Assembly: GCA_008360975.2 (NCBI GenBank)
Contig: CM039210.1
Coordinates: 6,512,293 to 6,576,292 of the forward strand
Reading direction: 5' to 3'
DNA: 64,000 nucleotides
DNA from: Lichenostomus cassidix
Lineage: Eukaryota > Chordata > Aves > Passeriformes > Meliphagidae
The notes beneath the pieces were generated by a model. The model was not told the origin of the DNA and did not search any database. It saw only the letters and a program-made list of their open reading frames with translations. Both the position numbers and the translations under genes were made by a program. Positions within the stretch are counted from its first letter, which is position 1. Each line of letters starts with the position of its first letter. Below, piece after piece: positions 11,829 to 23,305 of this stretch.

Positions 11829-12149
11829 TTGGACACACCCGATGAGATTAGCCCGCATGTGTATTTGCCCATAGGGCCAAAATGGCAACTGTTGAAATTC
11901 CTCATTGACACAGGAGCTCAAATCTCTTTAATTACTTTGGCAGATGCTGCAAAATTAAACTTCAGTTATCAAAAGAGAAAAAAGATACATTTAACTGCTT
12001 TTAATGGAGACAGCACCACAGCTCACCTAGCAAAAATCTGGTTGTGGTTACCCGGAGGAAAAAGGATGACAGCTCACATTTTTGCTATCACTGATTATGA
12101 AGAGAGCATTTTAGGATATGATATTCTTCAAGGAAAAATGTGGCAATAA
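11829..12149 (+). pseudogene. pro: aspartic protease of ERV B
   Basis: Retroviral protease cleaves the Gag and Pol precursors. The active-site motif is visible as LIDTGAQIS near 11,904, and a flap-like and a C-terminal LGYDIL segment follow near 12,110. It is open for 106 codons and is followed by a stop before RT. The length is about that of a retroviral protease domain. Confidence 0.75.
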
Positions 12150-12638
12150 CAAAATGGTACTATTTGGTCTTTTGGGTTTGCAGAAACCTCACGCAGTAAC
12201 CTTTTTGGGAAAAATAGAAAAATAAATCTCCTAAAAATGGCTCCAATACTGCCTGTGTCTGCTGTAACTAACATCAAACAATATCCTATACCTCCTGCAG
12301 ACAAACAAGGAATTAATGCGGTAATTAAAAACTTAAAACAGAGAAATATCGTATTTAGAACACATTCTGCTTTCAACTCCCCTGTCTGGCCAGTAAAAAA
12401 ACCAGATAGAAGCTGGAGATTAACAGTTGATTATCGAAGGTTAAACGCTAACAGGGGACCCCTAGCAGCAGCCGTTCCCAATATTGCAAACCTCACTTCC
12501 ACACTGCAGGCTTCTGCTCACGAGTGGATGGCTGTGCTAGATATAAAAGACATGATTTTTATGGTACCAATTTGAGAAGAAGACAAACCCAAATTTGCAT
12601 TAACTTGGGAAGGAACACAATGCACATTTAATCCCCTG
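12150..12638 (+). pseudogene. pol: RT N-terminal part of ERV B
   Basis: The fingers and palm of reverse transcriptase: the WPVKKPDRSWRLTVDYRRLN block near 12,390 and the first catalytic region VLDIKDMIF near 12,535. A TGA at 12,573 ends the open frame, but the same frame reads on to 12,638, where a solo LTR was inserted. It continues behind that LTR with LPQGYK at 13,104. Confidence 0.85.
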
Positions 12639-13100
12639 TGAGAAAGATATGGTCAAATAGAAAACCCAAATCTATTTGCACTTCAATCATCCTTGTGCCT
12701 CTGAGCTTTTGCCCCCCTTCCACGGAGCCTGTCCAAACTGAGGGCTGAACTCTTGATTCAAATTCAAATTGTTGGTAACAGCTCTGGCCTGATGGCTTGT
12801 CAGCTAAACATGCATTTGAAACCAGCACAGAAACCTTCACCCTGGAGGGGTCTTTGGGGGTCTCCAAAGACCACCAGGACCTATTAATGACTTCCAAGAA
12901 ATGATTTGTATAACCACTCCTATCCTGAATAATGTAATGAATATTCATGAATTTTACCTATAACACTGTGTCTTTGGGGGTACTGAGGTGTGTGTGTTTG
13001 GTGGAAACAATTCCCACACACCCGGTACATTGAATAAAGCAAATACCCACTTCTCTGACTTGGTCTCTGAAGTGTCTCTGGGCTCGATTGGGGCGAATCA
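12639..13100 (+). repeat. solo LTR in RT of ERV B (462 bp)
   Basis: Starts TGAGAAAGATATGG and ends GGGCGAATCA. It is flanked by a perfect 4-bp duplication, CCTG, at 12,635-12,638 and 13,101-13,104. AATAAA is at about 13,034. A 4-bp duplication suggests a gammaretrovirus-like source. No second copy was seen in the window. Confidence 0.82.
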
Positions 13101-13612
13101 CCTGCCTCAGGGATACAAGCACTTGCCCACTATAGCTCACAATGCGTTAGCAGAACTCCATCAACAAATAAAAATGCCAGAAGGAGTGCAAATGTATCAA
13201 TACATCGATGATGTGTTAGTGAAGAGTAAGGAAGAAAAAGCAGTAAGAATTGCCGCACAAGACATATGGAATAAATTGAGCAAAGAGGGAATAGAAGTAC
13301 CTTTAACCAAATGCCAGGGACCTAAAGAAGTTAAGTTTTTGGGAGTTTGGTGGGTTTCAGGAAGAGCTGTGATTCCAGAGGAAACTGTTACAAAAATAGA
13401 CATCATACCTGCCCCCACAACCAAAAAGGAGCTGCAGCAGATCATGGGTACTCTGGGGTACTGGAAAAAGCATGTTCCTGGGTTTTATATTATAACAAGG
13501 CCCTTATACACACTAATGAGAAAAAATAAGGCTTGGAAATGGGATGATATTCACCAACAGGCCCTGCAAACATTAATAGAGGAGCTAAAAACTTACCAAT
13601 CCCTTGGTCCAG
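13101..13612 (+). pseudogene. pol: RT middle part of ERV B
   Basis: Continues the RT with LPQGYK, the catalytic YIDDVL box near 13,200, and the FLGVWW and GTLGYWKKH segments of the palm and thumb/connection. This stretch is open for about 170 codons. It ends where a 261-bp solo LTR was inserted at 13,613. Confidence 0.85.
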
Positions 13613-13873
13613 TGTCGCTGTTGAGCCGCTAGCAGAGAAAAGACCCAGTTCTCAGTGGCAAGAAGGAAAAGACCTTTATTGTTTTGATTTCATCATATAT
13701 ATAGAGTTTTCAAAGGTCACCCAGATTGGTCAGTCAGAAACCTCCCCCTAGGCCTGATTGGCCAGGCCTGCACCGTCCAAATCCTGGGACACTGTTTTCA
13801 ATAACATCCAAACTTTATCTTTATTTATAAAACACAAAAGGAATTCTCATGGGAAAGACCTGTGCTAGCCACA
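13613..13873 (-). repeat. solo LTR G, copy 1 (261 bp)
   Basis: In minus-strand sense it starts TGTGGCTAGCACAGG and ends CAACAGCGACA. A perfect 6-bp duplication, GTCCAG, sits at 13,607-13,612 and 13,874-13,879. It matches the copies at 31,530 and 47,677 and has the same length. Confidence 0.93.
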
Positions 13874-14775
13874 GTCCAGTTCATTCCAGTGATCCCATAG
13901 TAGCCGAATAGGGTTTTGCTGAACATGGAACTTACTGTAACTTGTTCCAAAGGGGATCCCAGGGGCCGAAACACCCCCTGGGATTCAGCTCCACAGCGTT
14001 TAAAGATACTGAAAAAAGATATTCCGACTGGGAGAAGGGACTTCTATCTCTTACCAGAGCTCTCAAACAATTAGAAAAAATTCAACAGAAGCAACCTGTT
14101 AAAATTCAAGGACCTTTCAATTTGCTATCTAGTGTGAAAAAAGGCTGTGCTTCACCTGAGGGGATTGCACAAAGACCCACAGTACACAAGTGATATGCAT
14201 ACCTTTCAGGGATCACAGACTGTATGGTTCTCACTGAAAGGCCAACAAAGCCTACAAAATTGCAAATGACTATCACTCCAGACGAACTGGCTCTACAACA
14301 GCCATACAAGAGTAGCCCCATATCAGATGCCCCCGCACTTACCTCAAATTCTGAGGTAAAACATGTGTGGTTAACTGATGCCTCAGCCAAAGGTGTTGAT
14401 GGTAAATGGAAGTATGGAGCAATGGCTCTGAATATTGACATGGGAGAGGAAGTGATAGAAGAATGTTTAGGAAGTGCACAAGTGGGAGAATTGAAAGCTG
14501 TGTTACTAGCAGTAAAGGAAAAGGCAGAGAAAGTGTATGTAGACTCCTATGCTGTGTGGGCTGGAGCCACACAGTGGTTGTGTCAGTGGGAAGCATTAAA
14601 TTGGCAGGTAAACGGAAAAGCATTTTGGCAGAAAGAGGATTGGAAATGGCTATTAACACAAGCTCAGAATCGGAAAATCCAGATAGGCTGGGTTAAAGCG
14701 CATTCAAATGACCACACATTGCAATCATTCTGGAACAACAAAGTAGATCAGCTAACAAAAAAAGATAAAAAGTGA
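13874..14775 (+). pseudogene. pol: RT connection and RNase H of ERV B
   Basis: After LTR G the pol sequence resumes with stops and frame changes. From 14,224 to 14,775 an RNase H reads through: a WLTDAS first-Asp motif near 14,370, a Glu in GELKAV near 14,490, an Asp in YVDSYAVW near 14,540, and the final His/Asp region AHSNDHT near 14,700. It degrades the RNA strand during reverse transcription. The segment before 14,224 is badly broken. Confidence 0.8.
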
Positions 14776-15560
14776 TGCATTAGAAGACCTACAACACTAG
14801 TACAGATTAGCCGAATGGTTGCATTACAAGTTGAAACATACAAGCCAAGACGCTCTCTGTTTTGCAGCACAAAGTAGGGGATGGCCAATAACCAGAAAGA
14901 TGTGCAAAGACATTCTCACACAGTGTCAACAATGCCAGCTGAGGCTTGAAGAAAATTACCCAGATCAAACACCAGTTTTACACATCAAAAATAATAAGGC
15001 ACTCTGGTCAACCTGGCAAATAGATTATATTGGACCTTTAAAAACATCTAATGGTTATAAGTACATACTAACACAAGTTGAAGTTGTATTTGGGCTATTA
15101 AAAGCCACAAAAAGCAGGCAGGCTAACACAGAAGCCACTATCTCAGGACTCAGTGAGTGGTTTTCTAGCCTTCCTATCCCAGACTTTATACAGAGTGACA
15201 ATGAATCACATTTTACCAGCGTGGCAGTACAAGATTGGGCCAGGAAGGAAGTTATTAAAGGGATTTTCCACACACCTTATTATCCACAGGCAAATGGGGT
15301 GGTGGAACAGGCTACTGGTTTGCTAAAACGTTACCTCAAACTGCAGAATTCAAACTGGGACAGTTATTTTCTGCACTGTACCAGATAAATAATAGATATG
15401 GGATGATGGGTAGCCCAGTTTCACGAGCTTTCTTGAGCCCTATGTCTTTCCAAACAACTCCACATGACAAAATTAAAACCTTCCAAAATAATCTAACAGT
15501 GGGCCAACCAGTTATGGTCAAGCTACCCCAAATTGGGATTGTACCAATGATGCTAACAAA
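14776..15560 (+). pseudogene. pol: integrase of ERV B
   Basis: Integrase inserts viral DNA into host DNA. The zinc-finger cysteines occur in QCQQCQL near 14,925. The catalytic triad is seen in WQIDYIGP (about 15,018), QSDNESHF (about 15,190) and NGVVEQATG (about 15,297). The open frame ends at 15,388, and C-terminal sequence is readable in another frame to about 15,560. Confidence 0.82.
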
Positions 15561-16286
15561 TACTTGAGGGCTCATGGCCTACTGATTCTAATGGCCACCA
15601 ACATAAAATCAGCTCCTGATGGGTATTCCCCACATTTTAAACTATATTTGTGTCTATAACAAATCTGCTCTGGGCAAAACCCTATTTCTTCAATGAAGCC
15701 TCGCAAACCGTCCCTACACTGCCCCCATGTGACAGCAGTGAAATTAGCGACATGTTTGCAACTAAAGGCCAAAGAGGGAATAGCTACTCTCAGGAAAGCA
15801 TGTTTATCACTATTTAAATTCTGCTGGTTTAGTTTCTTTAATAACCTTAAATGTTTAAAAATATCCTCACCAGATCAAAGACTAAGTGTGTACTCCGGAC
15901 GTGAAACAAGAAACGTTCAAGTAGAAGGAGAAGGAGCTGTTTGCTACCTACACGGCTGTGAAAACTTCAGAAATTCCTGAACTCCTAAAGACAAACATCC
16001 ATTCCACACACACAGAAGACCACATGGGACTACACACCAACCAGTAAATCCATTTTAATAAAAATGTTAATGACAATGCTGTTTATGTTTTTATGCCTAC
16101 AGGTCAATGTTTTTAGTACTGCTAAATGGCATGTCAGCCACCCCGATAAAACCTTGCAATTAGTCATTGTAAAAGGGAAAGCAGAAAGAAATATCCCTTC
16201 TTCCATTACTCACTCTAACCTAACACAAATAGAGCAAATGCTATCTAACCCATGTTAAGGAAACACCCATCTCAAACTAATACAAG
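15561..16286 (+). pseudogene. env: env first part of ERV B, split by provirus H
   Basis: Lies after integrase and carries several short frames. A segment at 16,064-16,258 begins with a hydrophobic leader-like stretch and reads as the start of a surface subunit. It ends in the 5-bp sequence ACAAG that was duplicated when provirus H landed. The rest continues at 21,744. Confidence 0.55.
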
Positions 16287-16930
16287 TGTCTTGGAGTGAT
16301 GTATGATAATCTTGTATTTCCCATTGTTAGCTTGTATGCTCAGAAATGTGGTCTTGTGGCTTTAACTGCACTCAGCAGCAGAGAGAAGTGTGAGTTGTTA
16401 TGAAAACTTTTTCCCCAAACCTCGCTGCGGGGGAGCAAGGAGGAAGAGGAGAAGGAGGACTCTGGAGACTGCGGCTGCGATGGCTGTAGCAGTTGCTAGC
16501 TCTGTTCCTGTGGAGTTTTTTTTCCCACCATTTTTTCTTTTGGGCCCTTTTTTTCCAGATTTGCTTTGTCGCCCGGAAAACCCAAGGAACCCCTGAGGAT
16601 GGCAGAGCTCCAGAGAGCTACTGGAGCAACTCCGCCCAGCCCTGGGAGGGGGGTCCCGGAGAAGAGAAACTACGTCTGAGGAAAAGGACACTAAAGTTCA
16701 CCAGCTGTTTAATCAGGTTTAATAACTCCTTTTCCCGTGTTTTTCCCTTCCCCTGTGCCTTGCAGGGCACTCTGCGTGGTTTTGTTATAAATAAATAGTT
16801 TTTTCTTCACTTCCGTCTAAGAAATTTTGTTGTGGGTGGGGGAGGGGGTATTGGAGCCCTTGGCTCTCGGAAGAGGCGTTTTTTCAGAGCGCTCCCCACC
16901 TAGAGAACTTTTTTTCATTAATCCAGGACA
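16287..16930 (+). repeat. 5' LTR of provirus H
   Basis: Starts TGTCTTGGAGTGATG and ends CCAGGACA. It is highly similar to the LTR at 21,091-21,738. GTTATAAATAAATAG near 16,784 probably carries the polyadenylation signal. Confidence 0.9.
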
Positions 16931-16935
16931 ATATT

Positions 16936-16953
16936 TGGCGCCCAATGTGGGGC
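16936..16953 (+). promoter_or_regulatory. tRNA-Lys-type primer-binding site of provirus H
   Basis: TGGCGCCCAATGTGGGGC differs by one base from the site complementary to tRNA-Lys1,2. It starts five bases after the LTR end. Confidence 0.8.
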
Positions 16954-16966
16954 TTGACTACTTGTT

Positions 16967-17535
16967 TTGACAACTTTGACAACTATACGAGATGAGACTG
17001 ACTGTTGCAGCCTCTGGAGACGAGCTATCAGAGCTGCGAGGGGAAGATACCTACATCCCAACGATCTCTATACGCAACAAACCCAGTGGAGAACCATAGA
17101 ACAAGGGATTCAACGCTTGAGAGAAATGGCGGTGGTAGAAATTATCTTCCCAGAGGACATAGCAAACCCAGATCCGATTATGGACCCAGATAGGATAGAA
17201 TGTACACCTGTGATGTGGCAGAAACTCCTACGGCTTGGGCCATCAGGGTATGCTTCTGCTTTAGCAAATCTTGCTTAGATGACGGGCATGAAACTGTGTG
17301 TGATATGACAAGGAAGCTCCGAGTGTATGCAGATGTTGTGCATAGCCCAATGAATGCAAGAATCTCAGCTGTAGAAACAAATCTGCAGAAACTAGAAAAT
17401 AAGATAGAGGAGAATCATGAGAAACTCAGTAAAGAGATTAAAGACATCCTTCTCCAAATCTCGGCAGTACAGATCAGAGGTTCTGTTACCCCATGCAGAC
17501 GCTCCTCAGCTAGGAGAACTAGATACACTCCATGA
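16967..17535 (+). pseudogene. gag: gag remnant of provirus H
   Basis: The frame from 16,967 is open for 103 codons and reads as helical Gag-like sequence. A second segment at 17,200-17,535 in another frame includes a coiled-coil-like stretch near 17,370-17,460. Stops and frame changes separate them, and no zinc knuckle was found, which is usual in ERVL. Identified mainly by position between the primer-binding site and the protease. Confidence 0.6.
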
Positions 17536-17799
17536 CATGAGTTGTGTTATTTCCTGTGTGACAGTGGAGAAAACATGAACAGGTAAGATGGACAACCCAC
17601 TACTGTCCTAGCACGACGAGTGCGTGAATTGAAGGAGGGAAAAACTCAGAGAACTCCACCAGAAGGGAAGTAGCTCCAGTCAACATGTCTGATCCCCTTG
17701 AAGGAACCTCTAATACGCATGCCCACCATAGTTAGAGGGGCCCTGCCTCTAGCCAGGTAGGGGCCAGGGAAAACCGTATTTTTTGGACAGTGTGGATTC

Positions 17800-20700
17800 G
17801 GTGACCTGGCACATCAGAGCCACAAGAATACGAGGCTTTAGTTGACACTGGTGCACAATGCACGATAATCCCATCGCGACATGTGGGGGCAGAACCTGTT
17901 TCTATTTCCGGCGTGACAAGAGGATCACAAGACTTAACCCTAGTGAAAGCTGAGGTGAGCCTGACTGGGAAAGAGTAGAAAGAATATTCCATTGTGACTG
18001 GCCCAGAGGCCCCATGTATTTTGGGTATAGACTTCCTCCAAAATAGATATTTCAAAGACCCAAAGGGACTCAAGTGGGCATTTGGCATAGCTGCTGTGGA
18101 GACAGAGAGCATTAAGCAATTGAACACCTTGCCTGGACTGTCAGAGAACCCATCTGCAGTAAGACTTCTGAAAGGGGAAGAGCAACAAGTACCGATTGCA
18201 ACCTCGATTGTGCACCGCCAACAGTACCAGACAACTCATGATGCTATGATTCCCATTCACAAACTAATCCATGAGCTGGAGAGCCAAGGGGTGGTCAGCA
18301 GGACCCATTCATCCTTTAACAGCCCCATCTGGCCTGTGCGAAAATCTGAAAGAGAATGGAGATTGACAGTGGACTATCGTGCCTTGAATGAGGTGACTCC
18401 ACCTCTGAGTGCTGCTGTGCCAGACATGCTGGAGCTCCAGTATGAGCTAGAGTCCAAGGCAGCAAAGTAGTATGCCACTATTGACATTGCAAATGCATTT
18501 TTCTCCATTCCTCTGGCAGCAGAGTGCAGACCTCAGTTTGCTTTCACCTGGAGGGGCGTGCAGTACACGTGGAACCGACTGCCCCAGGGGTGGAAACAGT
18601 CCCACCATTTGTCATGGACTGATCCAGGCTGCATTAGAAAAGGGTGGGGCTCCAGAATATTTGCAGTAAATTGACAACATCATTGTGTGGGGCGACACAG
18701 CAAAAGTATTTGAGAAAGGAAAGAAAATCATCCAGATTCTCCTGGAAGCCAGTTTCGCCATCAAAAAGAGCAAAGTCAAGGGGCCTGCCAAAGAGATCCA
18801 GTTCCTAGGAGTGAAGTGGCAAGATGGACGGCCTCAGATTCCCACTAAGGTTATCAATAAAATCACCGCAATGTCTCCACCAGCCAACAAGAAAGAGACG
18901 CAAGCTTTCCTAGGAGCTATAGGCTTTTAGAGAATGCACATTCCTGAGTATAGCCAAATTGTGAGCCCTCCTTACCTAGTTACCTGTAAGAAAAATGATT
19001 TCCACTGGGGCCCTGAACAGCAGCAAGCTTTCACCCAGATCAAGCAGGAGATTGCACATGCAGTAGCCCTTGGCCCTGTCAGGACAAGACCAGAAGTAAA
19101 GAATGTGCTTTACTCTGCAGCTGGGAGCCATGGTATGTCCTGGAGCCTTTGGCAGAAGGTGCCTGGTGAGACTCAGGGTCGTCCACTGAGATTCTGGAGC
19201 CAAAGTTACAGAGGGTCTGAAGCCAACTACACCCCAACAGAGAAAGAAATCTTAGCAGCTTACAAAGGAGTCCAAGCCGCCTCAGAAGTAATTGGCACAG
19301 AAGCACAACTCCGCCTGGCACCTCAACTACCAGTGCTGGGATGGATGTTTAAAGCAGAGGTTCCCTTTACTCACCATGCCACCAATGGCACACGGAGCAA
19401 ATGGATTGCCCTTATCACACAGCGCGCCTGTATGAAAAATATCAATCGCCCTGAGATTTTGGAAATAATTACAAATTAGCCTGAAGGTGAAGATTTTAGT
19501 CTGATTGAAGAAGAGGAGCTAGAACAGATGACTCGTGCGGAGGAAGCTCCACCATACAACCAACTGCCAGCAGATGAAACATGCAATGCTCTTTTCACTG
19601 ATGGTTCCTGTCGTCTTGTAAGGACAAAACGAAAATGGAAAGCAGCTGTGTGGAGCCACACACGACAGGTTGCAGAAGCTAAACAAGAAAAGGGTAGATC
19701 GAGTCAACTCACTGAGCTCAAAGCTGTTCAGTTAGCCCTGGACATTGCTGAAAGAGAGAAATGGCCAAAGTTCTATCTCTATATCGATTCATAGATGGTA
19801 GCCAATGCTCTATGGGGTTGGCTGAAAAAGTGGAAAAAAGCTGGTTAGCAGCATAGGGGAAAACCAATTTGGGCAGCTGAAGAGTGGAAAGACATCGCTA
19901 GCAGGGCAAAGAAACTCCCTGTGAAGGTCTGCCATGTAGACGCCCATGTCCCCAAGAGCCAAGCCAGTGAGGAGCACTGAAACAATGAACAGGTAGATCA
20001 GGCTGCAAAGATAAAGGTGTCCCAGGTAGACTTGGATTGGCAGCATAAGGGAGATTTATTCCTAGCTCGATGGGCCCATGATGCCTCAGGCCATCAGGGC
20101 AGAGATGCCACCTATAAGTGGGCATGAGACCGAGGAGTAGATCTAACCATGAACTGCATCTCTCAGGTTATCCATGACTGTGAAATGTGTGCTGCCATCA
20201 AGCAAGCCAAGCGGGTAAAACCCCTGTGGTATGGTGGAAGGTAGTCAAAATACAAGTATGGTGAAGCCTGGCAGATTGATTACATCACACTGCCTCAAAC
20301 CCACCATGGTAAGCACTATGTGCTCACAATGGTAAAAGCCACCCCTGGGTGGCTGGAAACCTACCCTGTGCCTCACGCCACTGCCCGTAACACCATCCTA
20401 GGCCTTAAAAAACAAGTCCTGTGGAGGCACGGTACTCCTGAGAGAATTGAGTCAGATAACGGAACTCATTTTAAAAATAGCCTCATAAACAACTGGGCTA
20501 GAGACCATGGCATTGAGCGGGTGTACCACATTCCTTATCATGCACCAGCTGCTGACAAAGTGGAACGGTATAATGGACTGTTAAAAACCACCCTAAAGGC
20601 ACTGGGTGAGGGAACTTATAAAAATTGGGAGCGACATTTAGCAGAGGCCACCTGGTTAGTCAATACCCGAAGCTCCATCAACCGAGGAGGTCCTGCCCAA

Positions 20701-20850
20701 TCTGAGCCTCTGCATACAGTGGATGGAGATAAGGTCCCAGCAGTACATGCCAGAGGCTTGTTAGGGAAAACTGTCTGGATTAATTCTGCCTCACGTAAAG
20801 ACAAACCCATCCGTGGGGTTGTCTTTGCTCGGAGACCAGGGTGTACTTAG
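17800..20850 (+). pseudogene. pol: pol of provirus H (protease, RT, RNase H, integrase) with many stops
   Basis: The protease active site reads VDTGAQCT near 17,840. RT follows from 17,994 with the WPVRKSEREWRLTVDYRALN block near 18,330; the catalytic box near 18,664 has a stop in place of its first residue and Asn for the last Asp. RNase H shows FTDGSC near 19,595, ELKAV near 19,715 and YIDS near 19,783. Integrase has its His and Cys ligands (HDASGHQG, CEMC) and the triad in QIDYIT, ESDNGTHF and DKVERYNG. In one continuous frame I count ten stops between 17,976 and 20,244, seven of them TAG. The frame itself is otherwise kept, so decay was by base substitution more than by indels. Confidence 0.9.
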
Positions 20851-21090
20851 TAGATAATGCAAAAAGATAGAGAAACACAATGTGTCCCTCAAAGAAATTT
20901 AATTTTGGGTGAGGGCCACATGTAATGTTGAGATAGCAACATATCACTGTTTATTAAATAACATTACTTTTACATAGTTATGTGTATTTATGTATATATG
21001 TATATATATGTATATATATATGTGTGTGTGTGTGTTTAAAGTTAAAAAATGTTAAAGTAGGCTTTAAGCCAACGATATAGAATAAGGGGT
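20851..21090 (+). other. 3' untranslated stretch of provirus H with TA/TG microsatellite
   Basis: Holds an ATATGTATATA/TGTG repeat at about 20,990-21,036 and a purine run, AATAAGGGGTAGAA, just before the LTR that may be the polypurine tract. No env reading frame is present. Confidence 0.7.
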
Positions 21091-21738
21091 AGAATGTCTT
21101 GGAGTGATGCTATGATAATCCTGTATTCCCCATCATTAGCTTGTATGCTCAGAAATGTGGTCTTGTGGCTTTAACTGCACTCAGCAGCGGAGAGAAGTGT
21201 GGGATGTTATGAAAACTTTTTCCCCAAACCTCGCTGCGGGGGAGCAAGGAGGAAGAGGAGAAGGACTCTCTCCGGAGACTGTGGCTGCGACAGCTGTAGA
21301 AGTTGCTAGCTCTGTTCCTGTGGGGTTTTTTTCCCCACCATTTTTTTGTTTGAACCCTTTTTTCCAGATTTGCTTTGTCGCCCGGAAAACCCAAGGAACC
21401 CCAGAAGATGGCAGAGCTCCAGAGAGCTACTAGAACAACTATGCCCAGCCCTGGGGGGGAGGGCCTCGGAAAAGAAAAACTACGTCTGAAGAAAAAACAC
21501 TAAAGTTCACCAACTGTTTAATCAAGTTTAATAACTCCTTTTCCCCTGTTTTTCCCTTCCCCTGTGCCTCGCAAAGCACTCTGCATGGTTTTGTTATAAA
21601 TAAATAGTTTTTTCTTCACTTCCATCTAGGAAATTCTGTTGTGAGTAAGAAAGACAGTGTCAGAGCCCTTAGCTCTCAGAAGAAGCATTTATTCAGAGTG
21701 CTCCCCACCTAGAAAATTTTTTTCATTAACCCAAGACA
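21091..21738 (+). repeat. 3' LTR of provirus H
   Basis: Starts TGTCTTGGAGTGATG and ends AAGACA, followed by the duplicated ACAAG. It aligns with the 5' LTR over its length with scattered differences, so the element is not very recent. Confidence 0.9.
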
Positions 21739-21743
21739 ACAAG

Positions 21744-22811
21744 CTGTAACCTTAATAGCCAATTGAAGTGACTGTTGGATCTGTTCTCAATTCCCTACTC
21801 ACTCAGATGAAAGTACTCGGATGATGGGAATTCCCACACCAATTATATTTTCTAATGGTATCCCTCCTGCCAAAATCATGCTCTTTCTGGGGGGAAAAAC
21901 AATCCACACCATTATAGACCAGCAAATCCTAACAATAGACATAGTGACTGTGGAAACGTCCTGTATTCACAGATGTCTAGAGGGACCAGGAGTGACTTCA
22001 CACCAAAAAATGAAATTACCTGAATGTAGCCATGGTGTCAGGGTAGGAATCTATCCCAAGTGTCATTCATATCTGGACGTAACTAAAAAAGGCATTTTAA
22101 CCACACAATGGTGGCCTATTCCAGACAGCATGGGATACTACTGGCTTTGTGGAAATCAAGCCAGAAAAGCTCTACCCCCTCTGTGGCAAGGAATATGCAC
22201 CATCGGCACAGTTGTCCCAGAGATAGACATTATTGACAAATCAGAATTTCCCCAAGGACACCTACAATCTTTGATAACAAGATACAAATGAAATTTAAAT
22301 CCCTTAGTTGAGAGGCCTACTGGATTTCTTATCATGGATAGGAATACCTGAATTAGAACAAGCAATAGTAAATATATCTGCGGTTTTTGAACAAATTGAA
22401 AAATGGACAGATGATGCAATCAGTGCCTTGCAACAAGAAGTTACCAGCCTCTCAAAGATAGTTAAGCAAAACTGAATGGCTTTGGACTTGCTGTTAGCCT
22501 CCAAAGGCGGGGTATGCACAGTCATCAACACAAGCTGCTGTGTATATGTAGATCAAACCCTCAGAATACAGACTGATCTAGAGGAAATTAAGAAAAACAC
22601 TAAAAGCTTACACGAGATCCAGAAATATCAAGGAACAGATGTATTTTATTGGATAACCTCGTGGATTCCAAATCTAAGTGCAATCATGAGGAAACTAATT
22701 GGCATAATAATTGTAGTTCTAATATTAATGATTGGGATATGGATCATATCCCGAATTTGCAAAACTGGAATCAACAAAATTTGTAAATCTAACGATAATC
22801 AGCTTCTCTAA
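21744..22811 (+). pseudogene. env: env second part of ERV B (surface end and transmembrane subunit)
   Basis: Reading resumes behind provirus H. A CWIC motif near 21,772 is the disulphide-exchange motif of gamma-type surface subunits; a TGA precedes it. The frame at 21,821-22,291 is the rest of the surface subunit. The transmembrane subunit follows in a shifted frame: helical segment, a TGA at 22,473, the CX6CC motif with its preceding conserved helix at about 22,476-22,545, a membrane anchor of about 22 hydrophobic residues near 22,700-22,765, and a short tail ending at 22,811. Stops and frame changes leave it non-functional. Confidence 0.8.
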
Positions 22812-22941
22812 AAAGAAGAAAACCCCAAAAGGAATAAATTTAACTTTGTTCACGTAGCATTAGAATTCTATTTAGTATTATTGAAGTACTAAATAATTTC
22901 ACAGCTTCAATTGATGTCTATGTATATCCTTTAAAGTTTTC

Positions 22942-23205
22942 TGTGACAGCACAGATTCCTACCCATGGGAATTTTCCCCTTCTCTTACTAAGTTTTAATA
23001 AACATAAAATTCTATGTTTATCGAAAATGCTTAGAATGAGCGTTGAAATGCCTCGGCCAACCACTCCGAGGGGTGGTTGATTGTTGGCCAATCCGAATGC
23101 CATTCTCTGTGCTATAAAGCTCAGATTTTTTCTTTATTAAAAACCTTTTTTCTCCACTTCACTTGCTGTGTGAGGTTTTGCTCCATTACCAGTTCAGCAG
23201 CGACA
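22942..23205 (+). repeat. 5' LTR of provirus F
   Basis: Starts TGTGACAGCACAGATTCC and ends CAGCAGCGACA. GCTATAAAGC near 23,112 looks like the TATA box. It is very similar to 29,014-29,282. Confidence 0.92.
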
Positions 23206-23305
23206 TCTGGTAACCACTGACATGTACTGCACACACTGCTGAAAGGTAAGTCAGCACCCCCCCACCCCTCCCCACCCGCCATGCAGCTTGGGGTTCGGAA
23301 GAAAA

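Larger units (their letters stand above)
16287..21738 (+). mobile_element. provirus H, ERVL-like, inserted into ERV B env
   Basis: Two LTRs of 644 and 648 bp flank a gag-pol interior with no env. The target duplication ACAAG is perfect (16,282-16,286 and 21,739-21,743). The 5-bp duplication, the missing env and the pol sequence fit the ERVL (class III, spuma-related) group common in birds. The interior is full of stops and cannot code for working proteins. Confidence 0.92.

Noticed and set aside
16287..21738. Loss of env from provirus H by deletion
   Set aside because: ERVL-type elements normally lack env, and nothing between pol and the LTR looks like a remnant.
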